Positions 33,745 through 46,058 of a stretch of 64,000 nt of DNA are shown in pieces (the stretch's first letter is position 1; every line of letters starts with the position of its first letter). The stretch spans positions 39,767,263-39,831,262 of the forward strand of contig OY744522.1 in the NCBI GenBank assembly GCA_963556195.1. The letters run 5' to 3'. This DNA comes from Sepiola atlantica (lineage: Eukaryota; Mollusca; Cephalopoda; Sepiida; Sepiolidae). Under the pieces are notes generated by a model. It saw nothing but the letters and a program-made list of their open reading frames with translations, did not search any database and was not told the DNA's origin. The position numbers and the translations under genes are program-made.

Positions 33745-36222
33745 TAACTGTCCATTACTCTCTTAACTGACCCAACTTTAGAGTGGGCCACTTCACCCTA
33801 ACTCTAACCCATTACTCTCTTAACTGACCTAAGTTTGGAGTAGACCGCCTACCCGTAACCCATAACTTTCTTAACTGATCCAAGTTTGGACTGGGCCACC
33901 TAACCCTTACCCTAACCCATTACTCTCTTAACTGACCCAAGTTAGGAGTGGGCTGCCTAACCATAACCAATTACTTACTTAACTGACCCAAGTTTGGAGT
34001 GGGCCGCCTAACCCTAACCCTAAACAATTACTCTCTTAACTGACCCAAGTTTGGAGTGAGCTGCCTAACTCTAACCCTAACCCATTACTCTTTTAACTGA
34101 CCAAACTTTGGAGTGGGCTGCCTAACTGTAACCCATTAATCTCTTAACTGACCCAAGTTTGGAGTGGGCCACTTAACCTTAACCCTAACCTATTACTCTC
34201 TCAACTGACCAAAGTTTGGAGTGGGCCGTCTAACCCTAACATTAACCCTAACCGATTAATCTATTAACTGACCCAACTTTGGAGTGGGCCACTTAACCCT
34301 AATCCATTAATCTCTTAACTGACACAAGTTTGGAGTAGGCCACTAAACCCGAACCCTAACCTATTACTCTCTCAATTGACCCAAGTTAGGAGTGGGCAGC
34401 CTAACCGTAATCCATTACTCTCTTAACTAAAACAAGTTTGGAGTAGGGCATCCTAACCCTTTTCCTAACCCATTACTCTCTTAACTGACCCAAGTTTGGA
34501 GTGGACCGCCTAACTTTAACCCTAACCCATTACTCTCTAAACTGACACAACTTTGGAGTGGGCCACTTAACCTTAACCCTAACCCATTACTCTCTCAACT
34601 GACCCAAGTTTGGAGTGGGCCGCCTAATCCTAACCTTAACCCTAACCGATTAATCTTTTAACTGACCCAACTTTGGAGTAAGCCACTTCACCCTAACCCT
34701 AGCCCATTAATCTCTTAACTGACACAAGTTTGGAGTGGGCCACTTAACCCAGACCCTAACCCATTACTCTCTTAACTGACCCAAGTTAGGAGTTGGCAGC
34801 CTAACCGTAACCCATTACTCTCTTAACTGACACAACTTTGGAGTGGGCCGCCTAACCCTTTTCCTAACCCATTACTCTCTTAACTGACCCAAGTTTAGAG
34901 TGGGCCGCCTAACCCTAACCCTTAACCATTACTCTCTTAACTGACCCAAGTTTGGAGTGGGCCGCCTAACTCTTACCCTCACCCATTACTCTCTTAACTG
35001 GCCAAAGTTTGGAGTGAGCCACTTAACCCTAACCCATTACTCTCTAAACTGGCTCAAGTTTGGAGTGGGCCAATTAACCCTAACCTTTACCCATTACTCT
35101 CTTAACTGATGCAAGTTTGGAGTGGGCCGCCTAACCCTTACTCTAACCCATTACTTTCTTAACTGACCCAAGTTTGGAGTGGGACACTTTACCCTAACCC
35201 ATTACTCTTTAAACTGACCCAAGTTTAGAGTGGGACACTTTACCCTAACCCATTACTCTTTAAACTGACCCAAGTTTAGAGTGGGCCACTTAACCCTAAC
35301 CCAAACACATTTCTCTCTTAACTGACGCAAGTTTGGAGTGGGCCACTTAACCCAAACCAATTACTCTCTTAACTGGCCCAAGTTTGGAGTTGGCCACTTT
35401 ACCCTAACCTTAACACATTACTCACTTAACTGACCCAAGTTTAGAGTATGCCACTTCACACTAATCCATTAATCTCTTAACTGACCCAAGTTTGGAGTGG
35501 GCCGCCTACCCGTAACCCATTACTCTCTTAACTGACCCAAGTTTGGAGTGGGTCACCTAACCCTAACCTTAACCCATTACTCTCTTAACTGACCCAAGTT
35601 TAGAGTGGGCCACCTAACCCTAACCCATTACTCTTTTAACTGACCCAAGTTTGGAGTGGGCCGCCTAACTGTAACCCATTAATCTCTTAACTGACCCAAG
35701 TTTGGAGTGGGCCTTCTAACCCTTACCCTCACCCATTACTCTCTTAACTGGCCCAAGTTTAGAGTGAGCCACTTAACCCTAACTTATTACTCTCTTAACT
35801 GGCCCAAGATTGGAGTGGGCCAATTAACCTTAACCTTAACCCATTACTCTCTTAACTGACGCAAGTTTGGAGTCGGCCGCCTAACCCTTACCCTAACCTT
35901 ACCCATTACTCTCTTAACTGACCCAAGTTTAGAGTGGGCCACTTCACCCTAACCCATTACTTTCTTAACTGACGTAAGTTTAGAGTGGGCCACTTAACCC
36001 TAACCCTAACACATTACTCTCACAACTGACGCAAGTTTGGAGTGGGCCACTTAACCCTTACCCTAACAGATTACTTTTTTAACTTACCCAAGTGTAGAGT
36101 GGGCCACTCAACCCTACCCCGTACACATTACTCTCTTAACTGACCCAAGTTTGGAGTGGACCACTTAACTCTAACCCTAACACATTACTCTCTTAACTGA
36201 CCCAAGTTTTGAGTGGGCCGCG
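33745..36222. repeat. Satellite array with telomere-type CCCTAA motifs, about 2.5 kb
   Basis: The unit is about 45-60 bp: CATTACTCTCTTAACTGACC, CAAGTTTGGAGTGGGCC(G/A)C, then (T)TAACCCTAACC with one to three CCCTAA hexamers. Several dozen diverged units run in one orientation. CCCTAA is the complement of the common animal telomere hexamer TTAGGG, but it occupies only part of each unit. Confidence 0.93.
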
Positions 36223-36439
36223 AAAGGTATTGGTTTTGTTTTTCAGAATCTCCTGACCGATCAGACTGCTCACTTACTTCCCGTGTTTGCGTTGCAGAAT
36301 AATCTTCTATGTTAGAACCTACCTGTACAACTGATAGTTCAGCCACTACAAACCCTGGAGTATATGTTTTATTTAACCAATTAAATGAACATTTTAATGC
36401 CCTATAAAAAGTCTACAGCCAATATGCAATATTCTAAAG

Positions 36440-36755
36440 CCAATATGCAATAATCTAAAGTCAATATGCAACATTTCAACATATTGGCTTACGATTCTAT
36501 AACTAATGTAAACTTTTTTTAATAACAAACATAATTTTTTCAAAATTTGTCTTTTTTCTTCGTGGCAACCATAGTGGTAGTCGTGTGTGTAAAGTCTTTC
36601 ACTTTTTGCCATTAGCTGCAGAGGTTGTAATAATTGTTGTCTCTTGCTTTTTTAATAGCAGTGGTTGTAATAGTTGTTAATAACGACAGTACACATTCGC
36701 TTTGGGTTTAATATTTCTTTTAATTTATTATTATTACATACTACCAACAAATGTT
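36440..36755 (+). repeat. Dispersed repeat C, copy 2
   Basis: Matches 31786-32160 block by block (CTATAACTAATGTAAACTT, GCAGTGGTTGTAATAGTTG, ACACATTCGCTTTGGGTTTA). The preceding bases repeat CAATATGCAA units at 36419-36475. Confidence 0.7.
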
Positions 36756-37830
36756 CTTAGGAGAAAGTCAGTATGTACGTATGTTTAGTTAAGGCAGGCC
36801 GAGTTCATGTGTTGTTTGTGACTATGTGTATGTGTGTGTTGCAATGGTATAAGTTTACATGCATGCGGCTTGTCGTATGTTGGATATTGAAGGTTTCTTG
36901 TCGACGCCGTGGATGAGTTAGACAGGTGTGACTTCTCGTGGCTAAAGAGAGAAAGAATTGTAACAAGAACTCTCTTAAATAACTCTCGGGGCCAGTGCTC
37001 TGCTCGGATGAGAGCTTGTTTCTGAATGGGTAACTCAGAATCGAAATTACGTGTTTGCTCCAATCAGCACTCATCTTAGAAGTTCAGCAGATATTTCAAA
37101 CATCGTTAATGGCGGCTGATGCTGATACTATTATTGCCATTTGTACACGTTCACTACTGCCACTGCTATTAAATCGAGAAATAATGAAGAATTGATTTGA
37201 AATATTGTATTAAACAAGTTACAAATTTTCAAAAGTCATGTTGGGAAGCAACATGAATATTATTAGGTACTCTCTGGCCTTCTGACTAGTGTATCATTAC
37301 GGTTGCGATTCTACAATATGGTTGTACATGTAAACAGATGTGCTTTTGTCTCATTGTCTATGAATTTTTGTTAAAAGCAAAATGGTTTCCTGAAACGAAA
37401 TATCTCCTGGATTTTAGGTAGTATGTAATTAGCATAATTTCCATATTCAATAGTTCGGAATTTTCAAAGCAAGAGTCAAACATTGTTTTCGTCGAATTAT
37501 GTAGAAAAATTCTTTTTTTTATCCTTGTATTTATAAGTTTTTAAGTTAAACTCACCTGACAAAAACAACGAAATGGCATTTATTTAAACGTTATTTTATA
37601 GTGGCCAATGTTTTAAAGTAAAAAAATATATAACAGATATAATTTTTATAGTTACAACTCACCTCACAGATCGAACAAAACAGTGAATTTCATGCCCCGA
37701 GAGGTAATTCTCAGATATTCATTCTGTTATGGTTCAGTTTTATTTTTTATATCTAAGAACAGAATCACAACAGAACGATTTTTTCTTAAAACCTAATCTT
37801 TCTATTCTCATTGTAAACTTTTAAAGAATT
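36756..37830. other. Unannotated AT-rich interval
   Basis: ORFs at 36785-37074 (minus) have no recognisable similarity. No RNA gene is seen. Confidence 0.4.
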
Positions 37831-37835
37831 ATATA

Positions 37836-38100
37836 TACAGGGTGAATCAAAATGCATGCAAATTGGCTGATGTGGTAAGACTGCATACCTTGGTGATGAA
37901 GAATTCGTTTAGCACTGCATTGCGGAATGCATGTGAGTTCAGCTACACCTCTTAAACTTGCACCGCCAAGTGGATTAGTTGACTGTAAGCTTGTAATTGC
38001 CTCTACAACAGCACCCACACGATTTTCCTCCAGTGACTGCCTGCCGCTTGATGGTAAATCATGGAGTGTTTTTGTGCTTTCGAATTTTTTTATCAATCAT
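37836..38100 (-). pseudogene. IS630/Tc1-like transposase N-terminal HTH remnant with terminal repeat
   Basis: The minus strand reads IKKFESTKTLHDLPSSGRQS, then ..VGAVVEAI, SLRGVAELTCIPQCSAKRIL. This resembles the first and second helix-turn-helix of this transposase type (consensus KFxETGSVxDxxRSGRP ... ELGIPxSTVxRIL). At 37839 the sequence TACAGGGTGAATCAAAA is a typical terminal repeat next to TA. The catalytic domain is missing between them, so this is an internally deleted element. Confidence 0.65.
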
Positions 38101-38387
38101 GTCAGAGTAGATAAAAGAAAATGGATTATGTTTCATGGCTTTTATCTTTTTGTATGCTCTCATTGTTGCAGCTGCATTTTCATAATTCTTATAATACAAT
38201 TTTACTAGCCGCAGTCTAGTTTCCAAATCAAGTGGCATGATGTAAATAATGACCTGTAAAGTATTTAAAAAACATTAATTATACAAACGCTATGCATATA
38301 TCTATAACATATATGAAAGTAATGTTAACTAATATATGATTGGTGAAATAATTTTGAACAATATAAATTTGCGTGCATTTCGACTCC

Positions 38388-38390
<3 letters not shown>

Positions 38391-38448
<58 letters not shown>
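38391..38448. repeat. (TA)n microsatellite
   Basis: Pure TA run. Confidence 0.96.
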
Positions 38449-38452
<4 letters not shown>

Positions 38453-38909
38453 AGATGGTACTATCTGTCATGTAGGACAGAAATAAAATGTTATATTTTG
38501 AGGGGAATTTTTTTTTTAATTTTATAATTTTTAAAAATTTATTTAATGAAATCATTCTGGAGAGCACATAGTAGTAAATAGTGGGGTAGTTAGATTGGAG
38601 ATGTGGGTGGACTAATAATATAGATATATGTTAATGAAACAACAATCCCACCATGAAAAGAGTCAATAATGAAGAAACAAAATATGTATAATAGCATAGA
38701 GAAGAACAATTTTGCCAAGATCTTTGTAAAACACAAAACAATGTAGACATAGACACAACATAAAACTAAATTGATTACAAAAATGGTTAAAAAGGGGGAA
38801 AAATTAAAAAAATAAAAGTATACAAAAATATTTTTAGAGTTACGTAGTATTAATTAGTTAGGGTAGTGAGGGCTCGTTAATTGACTACCAGAGCGACTGT
38901 TTCAGGGAT

Positions 38910-38912
<3 letters not shown>
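38449..38912. other. Unannotated AT-rich interval
   Basis: No recognisable feature. Confidence 0.4.
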
Positions 38913-38913
<1 letters not shown>

Positions 38914-38988
<75 letters not shown>

Positions 38989-39014
38989 ATAAACAATCAC
39001 AAATATTTATTATT

Positions 39015-39068
<54 letters not shown>
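38914..39068. repeat. Two (TA)n runs separated by a SINE-tail fragment
   Basis: TA runs at 38914-38988 and 39019-39067 flank AATAAACAATCACAAATATT (38987-39010), which matches the 3' tail of the hammerhead-carrying SINE at 46381-46898. Confidence 0.8.
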
Positions 39069-39071
<3 letters not shown>

Positions 39072-39074
39072 AAG

Positions 39075-39445
39075 GTACCCCACTCGATCCTGCGTCACGA
39101 AACCAAATGTAACACAGGACCCCACTCGCTTCTTTCACCCGTGGGTATCGTTGTCGGCCACTCACGCACAGGTGTTTGATATCCCGGTCGCGGTGCTGAG
39201 TAGAACAGATACCTCACTCCGATCCGGTGTCACTGAACCCCTTGTAAGATAGGTGGTCCGCTCGTGTCTCCATCTCTTTGCTCACACGTCTGGTTCTCTG
39301 CGCAGAAATCTTTATAGACTGTGAACACCCTCTTTAGCCAGTGATCGTCAATAGTGGCTGTAAAAAAGAGATGTGTCGAATCTCCTCCAGGTCGGATGAT
39401 GATGATTTCGCGATTCTGTGATGGCAAAGTTATTCAGCAGAACAA
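39075..39445 (-). mobile_element. Possible LTR-retrotransposon leader or LTR remnant
   Basis: On the minus strand GTGTTACATTTGGTTTCGTG, followed by ACGCAGGATCGAGTGGGG, looks like an LTR end (..ACA) plus primer-binding site. A second variant (GGTTCAGTGACACCGGATCG) lies 100 bp upstream on that strand. A TATAAAG sequence lies near 39313. No gag or pol is visible. The call is weak. Confidence 0.22.
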
Positions 39446-39599
39446 ATAGACAATAGGAACAATTCAAACAACTCAGCAGTTTCTTTTTTGTATCAATTAA
39501 TTATTAAAAACAATCAAAAGAACGAATTAATTTTACACTTGAATTTTAGAGTCCATTGTTTTGGTAAAATGTCTTTGCTTACTAAACTAGTTCGTCGTC

Positions 39600-39600
<1 letters not shown>

Positions 39601-39632
<32 letters not shown>

Positions 39633-39633
39633 G
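39601..39633. repeat. (GT)n microsatellite
   Basis: Dinucleotide run with one interruption. Confidence 0.93.
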
Positions 39634-39822
39634 AATCACTTGTATGACTCCTAGTATTAATTGAGACATTAATCTCTGTTGGAAAACGATGGCTGAGCAT
39701 GGGGGGGGGGAGCTCCGGCCACCACGAGCCCGCGAGGTTCTGCGACCGACACGGGTCGAATCCCAGGTCTGACTGCTCGTCTACTCAAAACAAAAATCCT
39801 CTCTCTTCCCAAAAAGGCATAT

Positions 39823-40148
39823 TGTAACACCCCTTCTTTCTCCTTGAGTCTCTCTCCTTCTCTCCGAATCGTTGGGGTCGGGCGGCACGCGCGAGGGACT
39901 TACTCTCTTTCCCTTTTCTCATTGGTTGGTGAGGGGTGCGTCTCTTCCTGATTCAGATAATTTGAATTTCTCTATTAAACGTTATCTCCATATCATGACA
40001 AAACCATTATTCGCTTTCTTCTGCTGTTTCCCAAATGTCGACACTCTATCAGTCCGACATTCCGATCTCCCATCCCTTTTTCCTGGTAAGCATGAGTCTT
40101 TGTGGGGGGATAATTGTAATTGACAGCTAACACACTTTTTCCCAGACA
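39823..40148 (+). mobile_element. Possible LTR of a gypsy-type element
   Basis: The segment begins TGTAACACCCC and ends CAGACA, followed by TTTGGCCGCCATC, which resembles the TTTGGCGCC primer-binding site of Ty3/gypsy elements. It is 326 bp long, in the LTR range. No second LTR or coding region is visible, and no target duplication was found. Confidence 0.3.
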
Positions 40149-40149
40149 T

Positions 40150-41590
40150 TTGGCCGCCATCTCTCAGCTTGTTTCCTATAGTTGATTCCGTGTGAATATA
40201 TACTAGTCTCAATTCTACGTAGGGCCCCACCATCACCAAGATGCATACCAGTGCGCCCTAAAAGTGCACAATCTCTGTCGGTTCTATTGGTCCTGTCACA
40301 TATATATATATATATATATAAGTTGATTTTTTTCTAACTGTTACAAAAAACTTACATGGACGATATGACGCCCACACGCCCCCATCCTCTATTTATTCAT
40401 ATACATTTAATTTTCGTTTTATTTATTAAAAATTATTCTATAAAATAATCCATCTTTTTTTACTACTGTAAAATACAATATTTATTTTGATATTATTATT
40501 TCTATTTCCATATACTGTGGAGAACCAAGATGGCGTCCATATAAAAAAAGTGTCCGGTGTTTGAAGAGTAGTGGTCAGTGTACTTATTTCTGCGGAATGA
40601 TCTTAACTCCTACTTCCTATTAATATCCCTAAGAAGAAATAGAGTATCGGCCCAATGAAGTATGTTTTCGAGAAAATTGATTTTTTTCATTGTTTAAGGC
40701 AAAACCAAATTAAATATTGATCTTGTAGGATCTAGGCTATTTATTAGAGTTTACACATTTATAGATCAACTGAAATGTCTACATTAGAAAATATATAAAC
40801 TGTGATATACGTGTTAATAAATTGTTCTTCCATAACTAAAAATAATAAGTCTATGCTTTATTCTATAGTATCCTTATAGCTATCTAATTTACATGCGTGT
40901 TTACGGTGTGCAAGAACGCACTATGTAAATTGGCTGTAAATAGAAAGTCGTTCTTTCTCTAAATGATCACAGAGACATTAAACAATATCAGAGAGTGGTT
41001 TAATCAACATAGAGTGAGAGAGAGCTAGCTAAGAGAAAGATTAGTGACTTGTTTAGTTAATTAGAACAATTAAAACTGATTGATTTTCAAACATAATTCA
41101 ATCCCAGAACTAAGGTCTATTTTAGCATGTATTTTGTGCTATTAAATTTTGTAACGAACATCGCTTTGGGGAAATAAACGTTGATTAACTAATATTTAGT
41201 ATAATAAGATAATGATTAACTAATATTTAGTATAATAAGATAATGATTAACTAATATTTAGTATAATAAGATATAGATGATGATAATGTATAGCAAATGC
41301 ATAAATGTTATCATTGACGGAATTTATTGGTTATCCGTCGTTACGTGCGGTATATGCAATCTTCTGACCGGAAATGAAAAACATGTCGACAGTGTCAGTT
41401 ATCTATATAATCATTTGTGGAATTAGTGGATAAGCATGTGAACAGACCAGTCGAAATAATAACACTTATACATCTCTAAAGGCAACCGATATTTCAGTCG
41501 TTAAACCGACCTTAATCTTTGGTAAAAAAAAAAGGGCTATTGAAAAAGAATGCCTTTTCACACCTGAATAATATAACAAGAAGCACTGCT
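40150..41590. other. Mostly unannotated, with small tandem repeat
   Basis: A short TA run lies at 40300-40320. A 31-bp unit (GATTAACTAATATTTAGTAT plus AATAAGATAAT) is present three times at 41183-41275. No gene is seen. Confidence 0.6.
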
Positions 41591-41632
41591 AGTATCACTC
41601 ATAGATGGGGGGGGGTACCTGATACTCTCCCC

Positions 41633-41637
<5 letters not shown>

Positions 41638-41672
<35 letters not shown>
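41638..41672. repeat. (CT)n microsatellite
   Basis: Dinucleotide run after a poly-C stretch. Confidence 0.95.
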
Positions 41673-41675
<3 letters not shown>

Positions 41676-41712
41676 ATACTGAATACCTCTTGCCAAGTAC
41701 GTCATAATCGCG

Positions 41713-41805
41713 TTGACACACCGGTTCTCGTTAGATCACTGAAGTTAAGTAACGTTGACCTTAATCAGTACCAGATGGGTGACCTTTTTGGAATACCAAT
41801 ATGTG
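41713..41805 (+). pseudogene. 5S rRNA-derived fragment, copy 3
   Basis: GACACACCGGTTCTCGTTAG, then ATCACTGAAGTTAAGTAACG, AGTACCAGATGGGTGACC and GGAATACCA match about nt 22-105 of eukaryotic 5S rRNA. The 5' quarter is missing, and the SINE tail seen in the other two copies does not follow, so it is a separate truncation. Confidence 0.7.
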
Positions 41806-41984
41806 AAATATGTGGGAGGACGTCGACACCTTCCTGCAAGAACTACAAAACCTAATGTCGTCATGTCCTCTGACCAGGATATACATGTGATTGGGGACCG
41901 CTTTGTGGCCGACGCCACAACTAAGGGGATATATGTGCGACCTTTCTTTCTTTGTTGACTCAGCCCTTCTTCGTCAGTGAGGTA

Positions 41985-42218
41985 GAGAAGAGGGGCTGAT
42001 CTCGTGAAATCACGTTGCTCGAAGATTCCGGCCAATCAGGGACCAACATGTCAGCTTGACCACGCGTGGTTTGAGTGTCTATAAAAGAAGGCACGCATTT
42101 CCTTTCACTCTCTTTTTCCTTCCGTGTTCTGGGCGAACGCACACAGAGGAGATCGTCGACACTACCCTCCCTCCCCCCCTCACCGGCTCGACCGAGGAGG
42201 TGGGGGAAACAAAAAGGT
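41985..42218 (+). promoter_or_regulatory. Promoter-like region: CCAAT, TATA box, pyrimidine-rich start, splice-donor-like end
   Basis: GGCCAATCAGGG (about 42029) is followed at 42081 by TATAAAAGAAGG. About 25-30 bp later comes a pyrimidine tract (TTTCACTCTCTTTTTCCTTC) suited to transcription initiation. A GC-rich stretch then ends at AAAAAG/GTAATC near 42217. The spacing fits an RNA polymerase II core promoter with a short non-coding first exon. A 35-bp stretch upstream (GAAGAGGGG.T.ATCTCG ... GTTGCTCG) recurs at 42830-42865, so it may be part of an LTR. Confidence 0.35.
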
Positions 42219-43890
42219 AATCTCTTTAAATTCGAATGAGGAACTATTTCTTCAAATACACATCATTTCAGTGGCCACACAAAAATACAGCAAACACGCA
42301 TCGCATATACACCTTAAAAACATGAACTGACGAACTCTACAAATGTCTTAGTTAAATAAATTGTTTTTGTTTAATATAAATGTTTTCCTCGTAATTATTA
42401 ATTTTATAAAAGATCATTCTTATGTTGTGTTAGCTTTCTTATTCCTTCGCTTTCTTTCTAATATAAGTTTTAGATAATAATAATGTTTTCTTTCTTTTCC
42501 CTTTGTTTGTCTTAACCTATTAATTTAATCAACACGTGGTCCGGCCACGTCCAAAAACAGTGGGATGACATGCTGCTACAAAAGCATCTCTCCAACAACC
42601 TTTGGTCAGGGGATTCATTCTCTCATAACCATTTGTCCGGCAATACTTCGCCACTGTGGTTAATCCTTTGTTCCTAACTTGTGGCAGATCAATAGATCGA
42701 TGAGATGAACGGGCATTGAAGGAAAGTGCTAGCCTGTTTAGCTACCCCTTTTCTTTCTAGGTTCGTTCGGCTTACTCTCTCCTCTTCTTTCCTCTCTCCC
42801 TTTTCTTTTTCTTTCTTTCTTTTTTCTTGAAGAGGGGATCATCTCGCGGGCAAGTTGCTCGTAAAAATAAATGATAACAGATGTGGCCGAAAAGTGAACT
42901 CAGAAGTGTTCCCACATGTTTATCAAGTGGGTGCTAAATAGACTTTTAATAAAAACAGGGAATTATCTGAGAAAAATCAGTTCTCTTGGTGACACCAGAC
43001 AAAGCGCCTCGCTACCAATGAAGACACCAACAACAACAAAAGAAACACCCGACTTGTAAGTGCGAACGCCAGCATCCACTTGTAAGCACGCCTGCTGTCT
43101 TCCCACAATAACAATCTTAACCGAAAACACACACGCACACACGCATACTAAACTTTAAGGACAAAGTTAACAAATTGTGTCGTTTCAAACTTTTTTTATC
43201 CTTCAAACTTTATTGTTAAATTTTACATTTTTGTAAAATTGTTTACATATAAAAGTTTTATTCTTTTACTTTACTTTTTCTTCTTTTTATTAGCAATATT
43301 ATATTGTTAAAAGTTAGCACTCGGTAACTGGTGATCCTTGTAATCGAATCGGTCTCAATTTAGCTACACAAAATTAATTGTTTAGTGTGGTGGCTTGGTA
43401 ATCCCTAAAGACGCGACCGTCATCTAAAATACCAGACCCCAAACAGGGAACCAAAACCATCCCCACAAACTCCCGCCATAGCTTTACATTTGATATAATA
43501 TAGGAAGCTTGCTTAACCTGTTTTGGCTGAATCCCGTTTCGTTTCGTTTCACTTTTTATTTTTTTTCATTTGTTTGCCACGAGACTTTAGTAAGGCCGCT
43601 TCAGGTACAATTGGCGAATCCACAACTTTTGCTTCAGGGAGTATTCATTTTTCCTTGTGACAGAAGAAAACCTTTGAAAGCAAAGACAACCCGTATGTTC
43701 CTACCGCATCTTTATTGTATAATTGACCCCCCCCCCATTAGGTATTAACTATTTCATCATTGTCATCTTCGCAGGAATTACTGAAACGTCGCATGCTCGT
43801 TGATGAGACGTTAGGCTGTTAAACTAATAACACTAGGCGACCATATAACTATCACACTCAATTTTTAATTTAAATGAAATTAAATATGTG
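42219..43890. other. Unannotated interval
   Basis: Contains the partial recurrence at 42830-42865 noted above and poly-C at about 43728-43736. No protein similarity was recognised. Confidence 0.4.
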
Positions 43891-43894
43891 ATTT

Positions 43895-44275
43895 TCACAA
43901 ACTTTAACTTTTTAACGAAATTTAACTTTTCAAATTTTAACAAATTGTTAACATTTTGACAAATTGTACATTTTAATAATTTAACCAAATTTAACCTTTC
44001 AAATTTTGACGAAATTTTAACATTTCAATGGAATTTAACAATTTTGCTTTTTTAACAAAATTGAACATCTAAACAAATTTTACGTTTTCTAGAAATTTAA
44101 CAGTTAAAATTTTAACGAGTTTTTGACAAAATTTAACATTTTTAATAGAAATTTTATAGTTTTAACGAAATTTTACTTGCTAAGAAATTTAACAATAAAA
44201 ATTTTAACGAAATTTGAACATTTTAACTATATTTAAAATTTTATGGAACATTTACATTTCTACGGAAATTTTATG
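43895..44275. repeat. Degenerate AAATTTTAACGAAATTTAACA repeats
   Basis: Loosely repeated 15-25 bp phrases built from AAATTTTAAC and TTTAACATTT. The same low-complexity texture returns at 49860-50190. Confidence 0.6.
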
Positions 44276-44568
44276 TTTTAAACTGCACATAAATGGCATA
44301 GAATCATGTTTCTTTCTTTTTCTTCTTTTGTTTTTTTTGTTTTAGTGCCCTCTTCATAATTGAAGGTTAGTAAGCATTGTAGTAATTATCTATATCCCTT
44401 TATTAAAACGCTTCACTGACGTCACTCCGGAAATAGAAACAATACTTCATTCTTTTTAACATCAGGAGCGTCGTTCTATTCAGATGTTAAAACGCAGCTA
44501 ATAAAAACATGAAGTGAAAAGCGTGCCTTCTCTTGATTCCTAATTTCAACCTTGTTTCAATACATTAC

Positions 44569-44571
<3 letters not shown>

Positions 44572-44656
<85 letters not shown>
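44572..44656. repeat. (TA)n microsatellite
   Basis: Pure TA run. Confidence 0.97.
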
Positions 44657-44661
<5 letters not shown>

Positions 44662-44800
44662 AATCCAGATAGAGTAAACATCCACAGGGTAAAAATCCAA
44701 AGGGAATCAAACCGGGCTTATAAAAGAGTGCTCAATAAAAAATATAGAGCTGTATTATGAATTATTTTTTATTCAAACATGTACAAAGTCTGCTACACTG

Positions 44801-44852
44801 GCATGTCGATGTTATCGATCTACAGCTATCAAGAGCTGAGGTCTCATCAGGC
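44801..44852 (-). ncRNA. Decayed hammerhead ribozyme-like motif
   Basis: The minus strand reads CTGATGA, then a long imperfect stem II (GACCTCAGC / GCTGTAGATC), then GATAA in place of GAAA, then CATCGACATG. The stem II pairing and order of parts point to a former hammerhead, with a damaged GAAA core. Confidence 0.35.
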
Positions 44853-45009
44853 AGAAAGTTTTTTTTGTGATCCAACCCGGTCGGTGGAATCCAGGAATAA
44901 TGAAGTTAAGCAAAAAGAAGAAGGAATAATAGTCATGTGACCAATTTTTTTTTAAAGATTGGCCGTTAGAAAAGTTTAATTCACAATAATTCATATTTTT
45001 ATTTTTATT

Positions 45010-45090
45010 CAACGTGGAGCTGGGGCAGCAGGGGGCGAGGGAAAGGGAAAGAAAGGGAAAGAGAAGAGAAAGAAAGAGAGGTAGAGGGGG
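45010..45090. repeat. Purine-rich GGGAAA/GAAAG tract
   Basis: Almost pure A/G on the plus strand over about 70 bp. Confidence 0.7.
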
Positions 45091-45189
45091 TGTCAGGGGT
45101 GGGTGTCTATAGCCATTTAAGAGTTATGGACGGGAGGGGGTTAGGGTGTCTAGCTTGACGCGACCGATATTTTGTCGTGTGTCAAGGGA

Positions 45190-45562
45190 ATAGAGATGTT
45201 TCGACCTATTTAGTGCAGACGGCTAAATTTCCACGACAAAAAAATATTTAGTTTAAATTATTATTGATGATAAATAAATTTAATTCTAGATAATATTTGA
45301 CAATGAGTTAATAAAATATAGTGGTGATTATTTTTAGTAAAAATCGTATATAGATTTATGACAGTAGTATTAATAAATTATACTGTTATATTTCGACCTA
45401 TTAACAATTAGTTTTAATTATTTTGGGAAATAAATTAGTGTATTTTAATTCTAGGTAATATTTCGTAATGAATTAATAAAACATAATGGTAATTACTTTT
45501 ATTTTTAGTAAAAGTCATATATGAATTAGTGGCAGTGGTATTAATAAATGTTATTATTAGTT
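45190..45562. repeat. Diverged tandem duplication, period about 190 bp
   Basis: The order TTTCGACCTATT, TTTAATTCTAG.TAATATTT, GAGTTAATAAAA, TTTTTAGTAAAA, GTATTAATAAA is present in 45197-45390 and again in 45391-45560. Confidence 0.7.
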
Positions 45563-46014
45563 GTAATTGTATTAAGAATGGTGGCGTTAAAACTTGTCGG
45601 AAGATTAAAGATAATATTGGCGGTAAGGTGTTTTAGTTAAAGTTGTTAAAAAGAAATTATGGTCCATGTGTGTGGGGACTAAAAATGGTGGGAGCCGGTA
45701 ATTTTGAGTAATGCAAACAATATATAATTATAAAGATGATTTTGGTAATATGTGGTTGACTTTTATGGGATTTTGTAAATTAAATATTTTTGGTCAAGGT
45801 TAAGTATATGGAGAATACCTATACACACATACAGGCGCATATACGCACATACATATACTTAACTTAAACGTGAAATATTAAAACGGGGGTCATCAGCTGT
45901 TTACCATGTAACTGTTTCGGAGATTTAAAAACAGGAGTTATAATATTCATAGCTCTCCAATGGTACTGATCAAACGACCATTTCCCCAATAATCAAGTGT
46001 AGAAATAATTCAGC

Positions 46015-46015
<1 letters not shown>

Positions 46016-46058
<43 letters not shown>

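Noticed and set aside
36785..37074. Two overlapping minus-strand ORFs of about 90 codons
   Set aside because: No similarity I can name, no splice context, and the overlap in different frames suggests chance.
41713..41805. Functional 5S rRNA gene
   Set aside because: The 5' quarter is missing, several internal-promoter bases are changed and no terminator T-run follows at the right distance. The copies at 27980 and 32918 have the same defects.
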